From: Alphaproteobacteria bacterium
GTDB taxonomy: Bacteria; Pseudomonadota; Alphaproteobacteria; Rhodospirillales; WMHbin7
Assembly (NCBI GenBank): GCA_015232335.1
Contig: JADFZV010000021.1
Location: 1 to 56,714 of the forward strand
Length of the DNA: 56,714 bases
Direction: 5' to 3'
Made by a program: the position numbers and the translations under genes. The notes under the pieces were generated by a model. That model ran no database searches, was not told the DNA's origin, and worked only from the letters and a program-made list of their open reading frames with translations. This document shows positions 17,550 through 24,983 of the stretch, piece after piece; the stretch's first letter is position 1; each line of letters begins with the position of its first letter.

Positions 17550-19187
17550 TCACACCCATCCCAGCCATTTGCCGACACTGGAGGCCAATGAGAAGGGACC
17601 AGCACTTTCAGCCAAGCGATTGAAGGCCTCGGTGGTCTTGGGGCCGATCTCGCCGTCCATCTTCAAGGGCTGCCAGTCCTCGGCGTGTTTGCTCCCCAGA
17701 TCGTTAAGGGCGCCTTGCTGCGCCAGGGCGTGATAGGGCTCTTTCTCACCACCACCCGGTTGGCTTCCGTAAAGCGGACCCAGAATGCCTTGCGTTTTCG
17801 CCGACAGCTCTTCCGGCTGTTGCGGCCTCTCAGCCAGCGCCCTCAACCGGCCCAGAGCAAACCCTTCCTCGACCCGGCCCGTGCCGTGCGACGCAACACT
17901 TTTCTTGAAGCAGAAATCGGTGACCGGCCCCCAGTCGCCATCCTCCTTCAGGCGCGGCGCCTCGCGCTTTCTGCCGTTGATGAGATTAAGCCCGCTTTGC
18001 ATGGCCTTGGTGGCGTTGCTCAGCCCATCGGCATCGAAGGCGGGGGCGAGATAATCTTGCATGTCCCGAAGCGCCTTTTGCAGCTTGCGCCCGTCGGGAA
18101 GCGTTGCCTCCTCAGGTCTTCCGTCCAGCGGCCTGACCGGCTGGGGGCGGATCATCTTGCCGGTGGAATCATAGCTCAAGGGCTCCGTGCCATAGGTCTG
18201 CCTGAAATGGTCGGTGGCCTGGGCGCGCAGATAATCGCCCATGGGATCATGGCTTTTGCGCATCGTGTAATCGCCGATGACCGTCTTGGCCTCCTCTTCC
18301 GTCCAGATGCCGGGATGCTTCACCGCCACCTCGTAGGCCGGACGCGCCAAGGGCTGCAAAAGCTTTTGCAAAATGGCCTGGCCGTCGGCGCCGTAGGTTG
18401 GCTTCTGCGGCTTTTTCATTTCGACAAGGCCGGAAGCGTTGTCGCCTTCGGGAGCTTCCGATGTCGGCGGTTCGGTGGGCTTGGGCTCCTCGGATTTTGG
18501 CAGATGCTGGCGATAGCTGTCGGGGAGATTTTTCTCTTTACTGTACTTGGTAGCGATGCCCTGCCAGGCCTCTTTGCTTTCGGGATCAATCCCCAGAATG
18601 GCAGCATGGTTGCGCCGCTCGCGATCCCAGTTACGCTGCAAGGTGTTATCGGGATTTTTGCCGCTGTGAAAGCCTGCTTCTTTGGCCATTCCTGCGGCAT
18701 CGCCGGTTTGAAGTTTCTTCTTCATCTCACCAAATTCTTCCAGGCTCCCCCGCGCATAATGGATATCCGTCAGCGCCACTTTCTGCCCATCGGTCAGTTT
18801 GTTCCAGGCCACATCGCCGACTTCCTTCTGCGCAGCTTTCATATGCGCCTCGACCTTCTGGTTCAGTTGGGCATCGATCTCGCCTTCGGGCAGGCGCAGC
18901 GGCGTGGTTTTCTCGAAGGTCTCGGCCCGCTTGTTGGCTCCCTCCTTCTGCTCTGCCCCGGCCTTTTGCAAAGCCTGCCACCCCGCCTCTTTTTCGGCCT
19001 CGCTTGCTGGGCGCGTGCCGTTTTTGTCCCTGATTTCCCAGGGCTGTTTCATGAAGCTGGTGCGGTCATCCATCAGGAATCCAGCCCCCGCCGTGATCTT
19101 TCCCTTGCCGTCGGGATAGGGAAAATCCAGGGGCTTTTCATTTTGCTTGATATGGGCGCGTGTGCGCTGGACAAGTGTGTCGGTCAT
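17550..19187 (-). CDS. T4-lysozyme-like protein with C-terminal peptidoglycan-binding-like repeats
   Basis: Predicted muramidase or secreted cell-wall toxin. E17, D26 and T32 (in HIKQNEKPL, YPDGKGKIT, AGAG) reproduce the catalytic E11-D20-T26 of T4 lysozyme with identical spacing of nine and six residues. A helical lysozyme-like region follows (LTDGQKVALTDIHYARG and later RNWDRERRNHAAILG). After a proline-rich linker near 230-250, the C-terminal half contains two DG-x-x-GP motifs (416-429 and 511-525) typical of peptidoglycan-binding-1 repeats. There is no signal peptide or holin partner, so export would need a dedicated system. The 545 residues exceed phage endolysins. A secreted protein is encoded divergently 62 bases away and may be its immunity partner. 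Confidence 0.7.
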   Translation of the reverse strand: MTDTLVQRTRAHIKQNEKPLDFPYPDGKGKITAGAGFLMDDRTSFMKQPWEIRDKNGTRPASEAEKEAGWQALQKAGAEQKEGANKRAETFEKTTPLRLPEGEIDAQLNQKVEAHMKAAQKEVGDVAWNKLTDGQKVALTDIHYARGSLEEFGEMKKKLQTGDAAGMAKEAGFHSGKNPDNTLQRNWDRERRNHAAILGIDPESKEAWQGIATKYSKEKNLPDSYRQHLPKSEEPKPTEPPTSEAPEGDNASGLVEMKKPQKPTYGADGQAILQKLLQPLARPAYEVAVKHPGIWTEEEAKTVIGDYTMRKSHDPMGDYLRAQATDHFRQTYGTEPLSYDSTGKMIRPQPVRPLDGRPEEATLPDGRKLQKALRDMQDYLAPAFDADGLSNATKAMQSGLNLINGRKREAPRLKEDGDWGPVTDFCFKKSVASHGTGRVEEGFALGRLRALAERPQQPEELSAKTQGILGPLYGSQPGGGEKEPYHALAQQGALNDLGSKHAEDWQPLKMDGEIGPKTTEAFNRLAESAGPFSLASSVGKWLGWV

Positions 19188-19249
19188 GATACGCTCCTTT
19201 ACTGGTTGACTGAACAGCCCCGCCCGACCACCGGCCCCAAGGAGGCACG

Positions 19250-19870
19250 ATGCTTTTCAGAACGGCACTGCTGGTGATGGCGGTCGTTATGACCGCCTTG
19301 CTACCGCCCGCCAGGGCGGATTGGTTGGACCCCTTGCCCGAGGGAACCCCATCCCGGTTCAATTGGGATCAGATGTCGGGCTATTGGATGCGAACAACGA
19401 CGAAGGACTACGCTCTATACATTTCCCGCGAGGGAATGCTCGATTCGTCAAAAGAAATTGACGGCAGTTTCCTCTATTTCATTGGACGCTGGCAGGTCGT
19501 GCAGGAACTGAAACCAGCCAGGCCCGATATCCATGCGATCCTCGTCATGGCCACCGACGAAAAATTCTGCAATCAAACAAGTGGCAAGCAAACACCCCAT
19601 TTCCGCCTTCTTGAATACGGTCTTGATTATTACCAAAAGAATCGGCTTAGAAACGACTATAGCCTTGACGTTTTCCCTCCCCCTGATCTGCAGCTTCCGG
19701 CGAACAGACTGTGGAGCCATTTTCTTTCCGGCGCCCGTGGCGACTACAAGGACGAAGGTTCCTGGTACACGATCGACGAGAGCGCCGCCCCGCCATGGTT
19801 CCGCGATCAGGTGAAGCACCTCGTCCATTCCGGCCGCTTCGCCTGCGAGGAGACGGCCACGAAGAAATGA
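19250..19870 (+). CDS. Secreted protein, candidate immunity partner of the lysozyme-like gene
   Basis: I do not recognise this family. The 206-residue product has a clear signal peptide ending near PPARADW (residue 24), so it is periplasmic or secreted. The mature part is rich in aromatic and charged residues and has two cysteines (about 112 and 199). A good ribosome site (AAGGAGG) precedes the ATG. The gene is divergent from the lysozyme-like toxin and shares its short promoter region. A periplasmic inhibitor beside a cell-wall hydrolase without a signal peptide is the usual arrangement of effector-immunity pairs, so immunity is my inference, not an observation. Confidence 0.65.
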   Translation: MLFRTALLVMAVVMTALLPPARADWLDPLPEGTPSRFNWDQMSGYWMRTTTKDYALYISREGMLDSSKEIDGSFLYFIGRWQVVQELKPARPDIHAILVMATDEKFCNQTSGKQTPHFRLLEYGLDYYQKNRLRNDYSLDVFPPPDLQLPANRLWSHFLSGARGDYKDEGSWYTIDESAAPPWFRDQVKHLVHSGRFACEETATKK

Positions 19871-19886
19871 ACCGCCGCACACAAAC

Positions 19887-19935
19887 GAAAAAGCCGCCCC
19901 TGGGGGACGGCTGCAGACGCAATAAGGGCGGTAAT
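19887..19935 (-). ncRNA. Candidate small RNA, copy A of a duplicated promoter-RNA-terminator element
   Basis: The predicted transcript begins at the conserved 18-nt sequence AUUACCGCCCUUAUUGCG, which is identical in copy B at 26458-26475. It ends in a GC-rich hairpin (GCCG, bulged U, CCC / GGGCGGC) followed by five Ts on the minus strand. A promoter-like sequence precedes it at 6 nt. No open frame lies within, and the next minus-strand sequence is antisense to the upstream secreted-protein gene. The hairpin can also terminate plus-strand transcription from that gene. It could simply be a terminator, but the duplicated 5' part argues for more. Confidence 0.45.
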
Positions 19936-19941
19936 GACTTG

Positions 19942-19970
19942 TTCTTAGCTGATAACGGGCATGCTGTCAA
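19942..19970 (-). promoter_or_regulatory. Sigma-70-like promoter of element copy A
   Basis: On the minus strand a perfect TTGACA (19970-19965), a 17-base spacer and a TAAGAA -10 box (19947-19942) precede the conserved core. The -35 box and spacer length match copy B, while the spacer sequence has diverged, as expected if promoter function is what is kept. Confidence 0.5.
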
Positions 19971-20019
19971 GACCGTTTTCATAGGTTTCACGTGAAACCA
20001 CTGCGATGGGTAATGTAAC

Positions 20020-20604
20020 CTACGCCATACTGCAGGCCTCGTCGAACTCCAGGCGCGGATTCCGGGGATACAGCTTATCTGGCTGCCCATAGCCGATATT
20101 CATCAGAAGGAAGCTTTTCAGCCGTCCTTCGGGGAAAAAGGCCGCATCCAGCCTGGCCGCGTCGAAGCCGCCCATGGGGCCAAGATCAAGCCCCAGGCTC
20201 CGGCAGGCCATCAGGAAATAAGCGGCCTGGAGCGTGGCACTGAGGCGCGCCGTGGCCTCGGTCAATTCGGGCTTGCCCAGATACCAGCTTTTGGCATCCG
20301 CCTGCGGAAAAAGACGAGGCAACAGATCGGGAAAATCGAGGTCATAGGCGCAGATGGCCGTCAGCGGCGCCGCCATGGTCTTGTCGATATTCCCAGGCGC
20401 CAGGGCTGGCCTCAGCCGCTCCTTGGCCTCGGACGATCTTGCAAAGACGATCCGCAGGGGCTGGCAGTTGGCCGAAGTGGGCCCCATGCGAGCCAGATCC
20501 CAGGCCTGGCGCAGAAGCGAATCGGGAACCTCGCGGTCCTGCCAGTGGGAATGGGTGCGGGCCTTCAGGAACAACAGATCGAGAGCGGCGTCGTCCAGGG
20601 TCAT
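20020..20604 (-). CDS. Nitroreductase family protein, RutE/HadB-like
   Basis: Flavin-dependent reductase of the nitroreductase fold. The whole sequence tracks RutE/HadB (putative malonic semialdehyde reductase): LDDAALDLLFLKARTHSHW at the N-terminus, MGPTSANCQPLRIVF for FMN binding, and LGLDLGPMGGFD with PRLEFDEAC at the end. The length of 194 residues fits. The other rut pyrimidine-catabolism genes are not in this window, so the physiological substrate is open and general quinone or aldehyde reduction is possible. It is divergent from the deacetylase gene with a 42-base gap. Confidence 0.82.
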   Translation of the reverse strand: MTLDDAALDLLFLKARTHSHWQDREVPDSLLRQAWDLARMGPTSANCQPLRIVFARSSEAKERLRPALAPGNIDKTMAAPLTAICAYDLDFPDLLPRLFPQADAKSWYLGKPELTEATARLSATLQAAYFLMACRSLGLDLGPMGGFDAARLDAAFFPEGRLKSFLLMNIGYGQPDKLYPRNPRLEFDEACSMA

Positions 20605-20646
20605 GGCAGAATTCCTTTCGTTGGAAAAAGACTATAGATTGGCCGC

Positions 20647-21648
20647 ATGAAACACAAAATCCAAGTGGCGCTGACCGCCCTTCTCCTGCTGGCCCCCGCC
20701 CTTGCCAAGGCCTCCGATTCCGCCGTGATTGTGATGTATCACCGCTTCGGCGAGGGCGCCATTCCCAGCACCAATATCCGGCTCGACCAGTTCGAGGCGC
20801 ATCTGAAGCATTTGAAGGAGGGCGGCTACCGGGTTTTGCCGCTTTCCGAGATCGCAAGTGCCCTGGCAGGCGGCAAGGAACTGCCCGAGAAGGCCGTCGC
20901 CATCACCATCGATGACGCCTATCTCTCGGTCTACAAGGAAGCTTGGCCGCGCCTGAAGGCCATGGGGTTTCCCTTCACCTTGTTCGTCACCACCAAGGAT
21001 GTCGATGGCGGCTCCAAGCTGTATATGAGTTGGGAGCAGATGCGCGAGATGGCAAGAGCGGGGGTTGCCATCGGCAATCATTCGGCCACGCACCCGCATA
21101 TGGCCGATCTGCCCCCCGGGGCCGTGCAGGAGGAATTCCAACGCTCGCAGCAGCGCTTCAAGGACGAGTTGGGCCTTGCCCCCGACCTGATGGCCTATCC
21201 CTATGGCGAGGCCAGCCTGGGCGTGATCGAAGAGGCGAAGAAGGCCGGATTCAGCGTGGGTTTCGGCCAGCATTCCGGCGTGGCCCACCTTGGCGCACCC
21301 CTGTTCTACCTGCCCCGCTTTGCGCTGAACGAACATTACGGCGATCTTGAGCGATTCCGGCGCACGGTGGACATGCTGGCCCTGCCGGTGACCGCCATCG
21401 ATCCCCCTGATCCGGCGCCCAAACCCTCGCCCAAAAATTTCCGTCTGACCCTGAAGGACGATCCGCCCCGGGGCCTTAACTGCTATACCGGCGACGGCGC
21501 CCCCGCGCACCTTAAGATCGAGGGCAAAATCGTTACAGCAACGCTGGACAAGCCCTTCCCCCCGGGGCGTGGGCGCCTCAGTTGCACGGCACCGGCCCCG
21601 AATGGACGCTGGCGCTGGTTCGGCCATCAGGTCATCATCAGCCAATGA
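20647..21648 (+). CDS. Secreted polysaccharide deacetylase (CE4)
   Basis: Predicted metal-dependent N- or O-deacetylase acting on peptidoglycan or an exopolysaccharide in the periplasm. A signal peptide ends near LAKASDS (residue 22). The NodB domain has the TIDDAY motif (the second Asp of the usual TFDDG is kept, the glycine is replaced by alanine) and the metal histidines in GNHSATHPHM. The YPYGEAS motif near residue 185 is also typical. A beta-rich C-terminal extension (about 265-333) with one cysteine pair follows. It leads a three-gene run coupled by ATGA overlaps with the zincin and lipoprotein genes. Confidence 0.87.
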   Translation: MKHKIQVALTALLLLAPALAKASDSAVIVMYHRFGEGAIPSTNIRLDQFEAHLKHLKEGGYRVLPLSEIASALAGGKELPEKAVAITIDDAYLSVYKEAWPRLKAMGFPFTLFVTTKDVDGGSKLYMSWEQMREMARAGVAIGNHSATHPHMADLPPGAVQEEFQRSQQRFKDELGLAPDLMAYPYGEASLGVIEEAKKAGFSVGFGQHSGVAHLGAPLFYLPRFALNEHYGDLERFRRTVDMLALPVTAIDPPDPAPKPSPKNFRLTLKDDPPRGLNCYTGDGAPAHLKIEGKIVTATLDKPFPPGRGRLSCTAPAPNGRWRWFGHQVIISQ

Positions 21649-22049
21649 CGATGCGTTCCCCCCTCCCCCCCTCACTGGACGATATCGAGGCATTGGCGCG
21701 CCGCGAACTGGCCAGCCTGCCCGGCGAGTGGCAGAAGCTTGTGGGCGCCGTCGCCATTCTGGTCGAGGATTTTCCCGATGAGGAAATCGAACGCGAGATG
21801 GAGCTGGAAAGCCCCTTCGATCTTCTGGGGCTGTATCAGGGCATCGATATCGGCCACGAACATTCCGGCGGCGTGGTCAACGACGTCAACCGCATCCTGC
21901 TCTATCGCCGCCCCCTCCTTGATTACTGGTGCGAAACGGGAGAAGACCTGGCCCATGTCGTGCGCCATGTATTGATTCACGAGATCGGCCATCACTTCGG
22001 CCTGTCCGACGAGGACATGGATCGCATCGAAAACGAGAGTGAGCGATGA
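21645..22049 (+). CDS. Small zincin-like metallopeptidase family protein (DUF1025-like)
   Basis: A cytoplasmic 134-residue protein of the Zincin_1 family (PF06262 as I recall it). It has a complete zinc signature HEIGHHFGLSD, which fits the extended H-E-x-x-H-x-x-G-x-x-D pattern, followed by the acidic tail EDMDRIENESER. The fold is that of a minimal metallopeptidase; proteolytic activity has rarely been shown for this family. No signal peptide is present. The start overlaps the deacetylase stop (ATGA), and the stop overlaps the lipoprotein start. Confidence 0.82.
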   Translation: MTMRSPLPPSLDDIEALARRELASLPGEWQKLVGAVAILVEDFPDEEIEREMELESPFDLLGLYQGIDIGHEHSGGVVNDVNRILLYRRPLLDYWCETGEDLAHVVRHVLIHEIGHHFGLSDEDMDRIENESER

Positions 22050-22363
22050 GCGGAAAATGGATCATCTGGGCGGCCCTGCCGCTGCTTTCAAGCTGTGCGA
22101 CGCAATCGGCAACACAGGCCTGGATTCACCCGGATTGGGCAAGCAGCTATACCAGTCGCGATCTTGCCACCTGCCGCAAAAGCGCCGACGAGGATCTGGG
22201 CCGCAAGCTGGGCCGCGACGATCTGTTGGATCGCGATCCCTCGGACCGGGGTTCCTCGCCCACCCGCACCACCGACGGCATCCGCAACCGCTATGAATTC
22301 GACCGCTATGTCGCCAACTGCATGATGGCGATGGGCTACCGGCGCACCAAGCCCGCTAGCTGA
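22046..22363 (+). CDS. Small putative lipoprotein
   Basis: A 105-residue protein with a short hydrophobic leader and a lipobox LSSC at about residues 14-17, so it is probably lipidated at that cysteine and anchored in the outer membrane. The mature part is polar with two more cysteines (CRKSADED and YVANCMMAMGYRR). The tail pattern Y-x2-C-M-x-A-x-GYR is common in small lipoproteins of this group. It is coupled by an ATGA overlap to the zincin gene and its stop abuts the convergent CAP-protein stop with no gap. Confidence 0.72.
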   Translation: MSGKWIIWAALPLLSSCATQSATQAWIHPDWASSYTSRDLATCRKSADEDLGRKLGRDDLLDRDPSDRGSSPTRTTDGIRNRYEFDRYVANCMMAMGYRRTKPAS

Positions 22364-22849
22364 TCACGGCCCCACTTCCAGATCGAACCAGAGGGGCTGG
22401 CTGCGATCATCCACCCGCCTGCCCAGCAGCAGCGTCCAATAGGCCTGACCGTCCAGGGCCCGGCTTACCCCCACCCCGGCCTCTTGCACTTCCGGCTTCA
22501 GCATGTTGGCGCGGTGCCCGGGACTTTGCAGCCACAACCCCACCGTTTTCTGGGAATCGATCAGGCCCGAAGCCAGATTCTCGGCAGCCTCGCGGTAGGG
22601 ATAACCCTGACGCATCAGCCGCTCCTTGAGCCCCGACCCTTCGGGTCCCTTGTGGGAAAGCCGCCCCCATTCGGCCAGAACGGTCGCATACTCCTGAGCA
22701 GCCCGGGCCAAACGCTCCTCGGATCGCAAGGGAGCCAGCCCCACCTGGCGCCTGGCCGTATTGACGGCGGCGATCAGGTCCTGCGCAGGGTCAGCCCAGG
22801 CGCAGGGGGAAGGGGCCAGAAGGACCAAGATCAAGACAAGCCATCGCAT
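22364..22849 (-). CDS. Secreted CAP-domain (SCP/PR-1-like) protein
   Basis: Extracytoplasmic CAP protein of 161 residues, function unknown in bacteria. A signal peptide ends near SPCAWADP (residue 20). The CAP core is complete: LIAAVNTARRQVGLAPL, LSHKGPEGS with a cavity histidine, EAAENLASG with the cavity glutamate, and LWLQSPGHRANML with the second histidine. Such proteins may bind lipids or cell-wall material. It is a single-gene unit divergent from the TPR-glycosyltransferase gene. Confidence 0.88.
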   Translation of the reverse strand: MRWLVLILVLLAPSPCAWADPAQDLIAAVNTARRQVGLAPLRSEERLARAAQEYATVLAEWGRLSHKGPEGSGLKERLMRQGYPYREAAENLASGLIDSQKTVGLWLQSPGHRANMLKPEVQEAGVGVSRALDGQAYWTLLLGRRVDDRSQPLWFDLEVGP

Positions 22850-22887
22850 GGGAGAAATTTAGCCGCGAGTCATGCTATGAAGCAACC

Positions 22888-24537
22888 ATGACCCTAACCC
22901 CGGAACTTCTGGCCCGCTTCGAGAGGGCCAACAAACTGACCGACCAGGGACGGACCGAGGAAGCCGAAGCCCTGCTGCGCCAGCTTCAAGGATTCGCCCC
23001 TGCGCATGCCAATCTGGCCCTGCTGCTGGAGCAGAAGCGCGACCTTTTAGGTGCTTTGGAGCAGCATCGCTGTGCCGCCGCTTTGATGCCTGACAATCGG
23101 CTGATCCAATTCAATCTGGCGACAGCGCTTGAACATGCAAGGCGCTATCAGGAAAGCGAGACCGCCTATCGCTTGGCCCTGGCGCTCGATCCCCGCTTCG
23201 CCGAGGCCTGGCACAATCTGGGCAACTGCCTGCAGGAACAGGGACGGGTGGAGGACGCCGATCAGGCCTATCGCCAGGCACTGAGGCTCAAACCCGATTT
23301 CAGGGCGGCGCGCTCCAGCCATCTGATGAATCTGCATTACCTGGCAGGAGCAACGCCCCGGGCGATTCACGATACGACGAAGGCCTATGCGACCCATGTC
23401 AAATGCTCTGGCGACGTGCAGACGATCCAGGCGAAGGATCAACTGCGCATCGGCCTGCTATGCGCCTATGTGCGCAGCCATCCCCTGGGTTTTCTGGCCG
23501 AGGCGGGGCTTTCGGCTCTCGATCCTCGACACTTCCCCCTGTTTTTTTATGTCAACGAACCCGGCGAGGATGACTGCGCAAAAAGGCTGCGCACGCATTG
23601 CAGGGAATGGCGTCAGATCGGAGAGTTCAGCGATCAGGCAGTGGCACAGCAGATCGAAGCCGACGGCATCGATATTCTGATCGATCTGGCGGGCCATACG
23701 CGCGGCCACCGGCTGGGCGTGATGGCCCTGAAACCCGCTGCCGTCCAAATGCATTGGGGTGTCGCCTATTGGAACGGCCTGGGCATGGACAACGTCGATT
23801 ATCTGCTGACCGATCGGGTTGAAGTGCCGCCGGGGGGCACGTCCCTCCCACTCAGCGAGACGCCGCTCTATCTCCCTCACAGTTTCGCCTGCTATCGCCC
23901 ACCCGATGACGTTCCCCCCGTCTCGGCCTTGCCGATGCTGGAACGCGGCGCACCTTGTTTCGGCAGCTTCAACCGGCTGGCCAAATTGAATGACGGCGTA
24001 CTAGCGCTTTGGGGCCGTCTGATGGCTGGCGCACCCAAAGGATCGCGCCTGTTCGTGCAGGCCCATGCCTTCGACGATGAATCGGTGCGCCAGCGCTTTC
24101 TTAAGCGGCTTGCCGCCGTCGGCATCGCTTCTGACCAGGTCGAGCTAGTGGGTGCCCTTAAGCATGCATATCTGTTGGCTGCCTATGCCAAGGTGGATGT
24201 GGCGCTGGACTGTTTTCCCTGGTCGGGGTCGATCATCACCCTGGAAGCCCTGCTGATGGGGGTACCCGTGGTGACACTTCCCCATCCATCAATCGCCGGG
24301 CGCCATTCGGCCAGCTTCCTTTCCAGCCTGGGCGAGACAGGCTGGATTGCAAAGGATGCCGATAGCTATATCGCCACGGCGCTCGATCTGGTTTCCAACG
24401 CGGCAAAGCTGGCGGGAATTCGGTCGGGCCTGCGCGCCCGCCTGCTGGCCTCGCCGGTCTGCGACGGCGCTCTGTTCGCCAGAAATCTGGAATCCCTGAT
24501 GACCAAGGCCTGGACGGAAAAAATCAGTCCTGCTTAA
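22888..24537 (+). CDS. TPR and GT41 (O-GlcNAc transferase/SPINDLY-like) glycosyltransferase
   Basis: Predicted protein O-glycosyltransferase. About four TPR units fill residues 1-150 (AEAWHNLGNCLQEQGRVEDA is a clear one). The GT41 catalytic domain follows: DILIDLAGHTRGHRL at 262-276, FGSFNRLAKLN at 358-368 and LDCFPWSGSIITLEAL at 440-455, the last two forming the nucleotide-sugar site. There is no signal peptide, so it works in the cytoplasm. Bacterial relatives modify flagellin, adhesins or EF-P-like targets, but none of these lies nearby and the substrate cannot be deduced. Its 549 residues are short for the family because the TPR array is small. Confidence 0.85.
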   Translation: MTLTPELLARFERANKLTDQGRTEEAEALLRQLQGFAPAHANLALLLEQKRDLLGALEQHRCAAALMPDNRLIQFNLATALEHARRYQESETAYRLALALDPRFAEAWHNLGNCLQEQGRVEDADQAYRQALRLKPDFRAARSSHLMNLHYLAGATPRAIHDTTKAYATHVKCSGDVQTIQAKDQLRIGLLCAYVRSHPLGFLAEAGLSALDPRHFPLFFYVNEPGEDDCAKRLRTHCREWRQIGEFSDQAVAQQIEADGIDILIDLAGHTRGHRLGVMALKPAAVQMHWGVAYWNGLGMDNVDYLLTDRVEVPPGGTSLPLSETPLYLPHSFACYRPPDDVPPVSALPMLERGAPCFGSFNRLAKLNDGVLALWGRLMAGAPKGSRLFVQAHAFDDESVRQRFLKRLAAVGIASDQVELVGALKHAYLLAAYAKVDVALDCFPWSGSIITLEALLMGVPVVTLPHPSIAGRHSASFLSSLGETGWIAKDADSYIATALDLVSNAAKLAGIRSGLRARLLASPVCDGALFARNLESLMTKAWTEKISPA

Positions 24538-24590
24538 AGCTGAACCGGCAGGTGATTACCGTTCGGCATCGGTCGTCATATGGCGCAAAA

Positions 24591-24980
24591 TCACCGGCAA
24601 GAAAATTTATAGGCAGATGATAGGCCCTTGAGGTCATCGCGGAAGTGTTTGATGCAATGGCGGAGCGGGCCAGGCACAAAGGCCTTCAACTGTCGCTCAT
24701 TGGCTAAATTACATTTCAAGGTCACGTCGTAAGCTCCCTTGCTTCCAAAATCCCATGTTTGGACAAGATCGCCCTTATAGTGTTCCGTTCTGTCAGGCGG
24801 ACCATTGACGACGCCATCAATCCAAATCTCGGTTGAATGGATTAACGCCCCGCCGTCAACAGGAGGACAATCAAATTGACTCTGCTGGCCGAAGCAGGGA
24901 GGGATAAGCATCCCTCCCCACACGGCAACAAAAGCCTTCAGAAGAAAGATTGCCCGGTAAGAACAATACAATCTTTTCAT
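24591..24980 (-). CDS. Secreted Cys-containing protein, candidate immunity partner of the BPSL0067-type gene
   Basis: A 129-residue product with a signal peptide (cleavage near PPCFGQQSQ, residue 31) and four mature cysteines (FDCPPVDGG, TLKCNLANE, LRHCIKHF, KFSC). The layout recalls the STY0301 family, seen beside cell-wall amidase-like genes; that likeness is from memory. It starts three bases after the stop of the upstream BPSL0067-type gene on the same strand, so both are on one transcript. A periplasmic product coupled to a leaderless hydrolase suggests immunity. Base composition is more AT-rich than that of the neighbours. Confidence 0.62.
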   Translation of the reverse strand: MKRLYCSYRAIFLLKAFVAVWGGMLIPPCFGQQSQFDCPPVDGGALIHSTEIWIDGVVNGPPDRTEHYKGDLVQTWDFGSKGAYDVTLKCNLANERQLKAFVPGPLRHCIKHFRDDLKGLSSAYKFSCR

Positions 24981-24983
24981 AAG

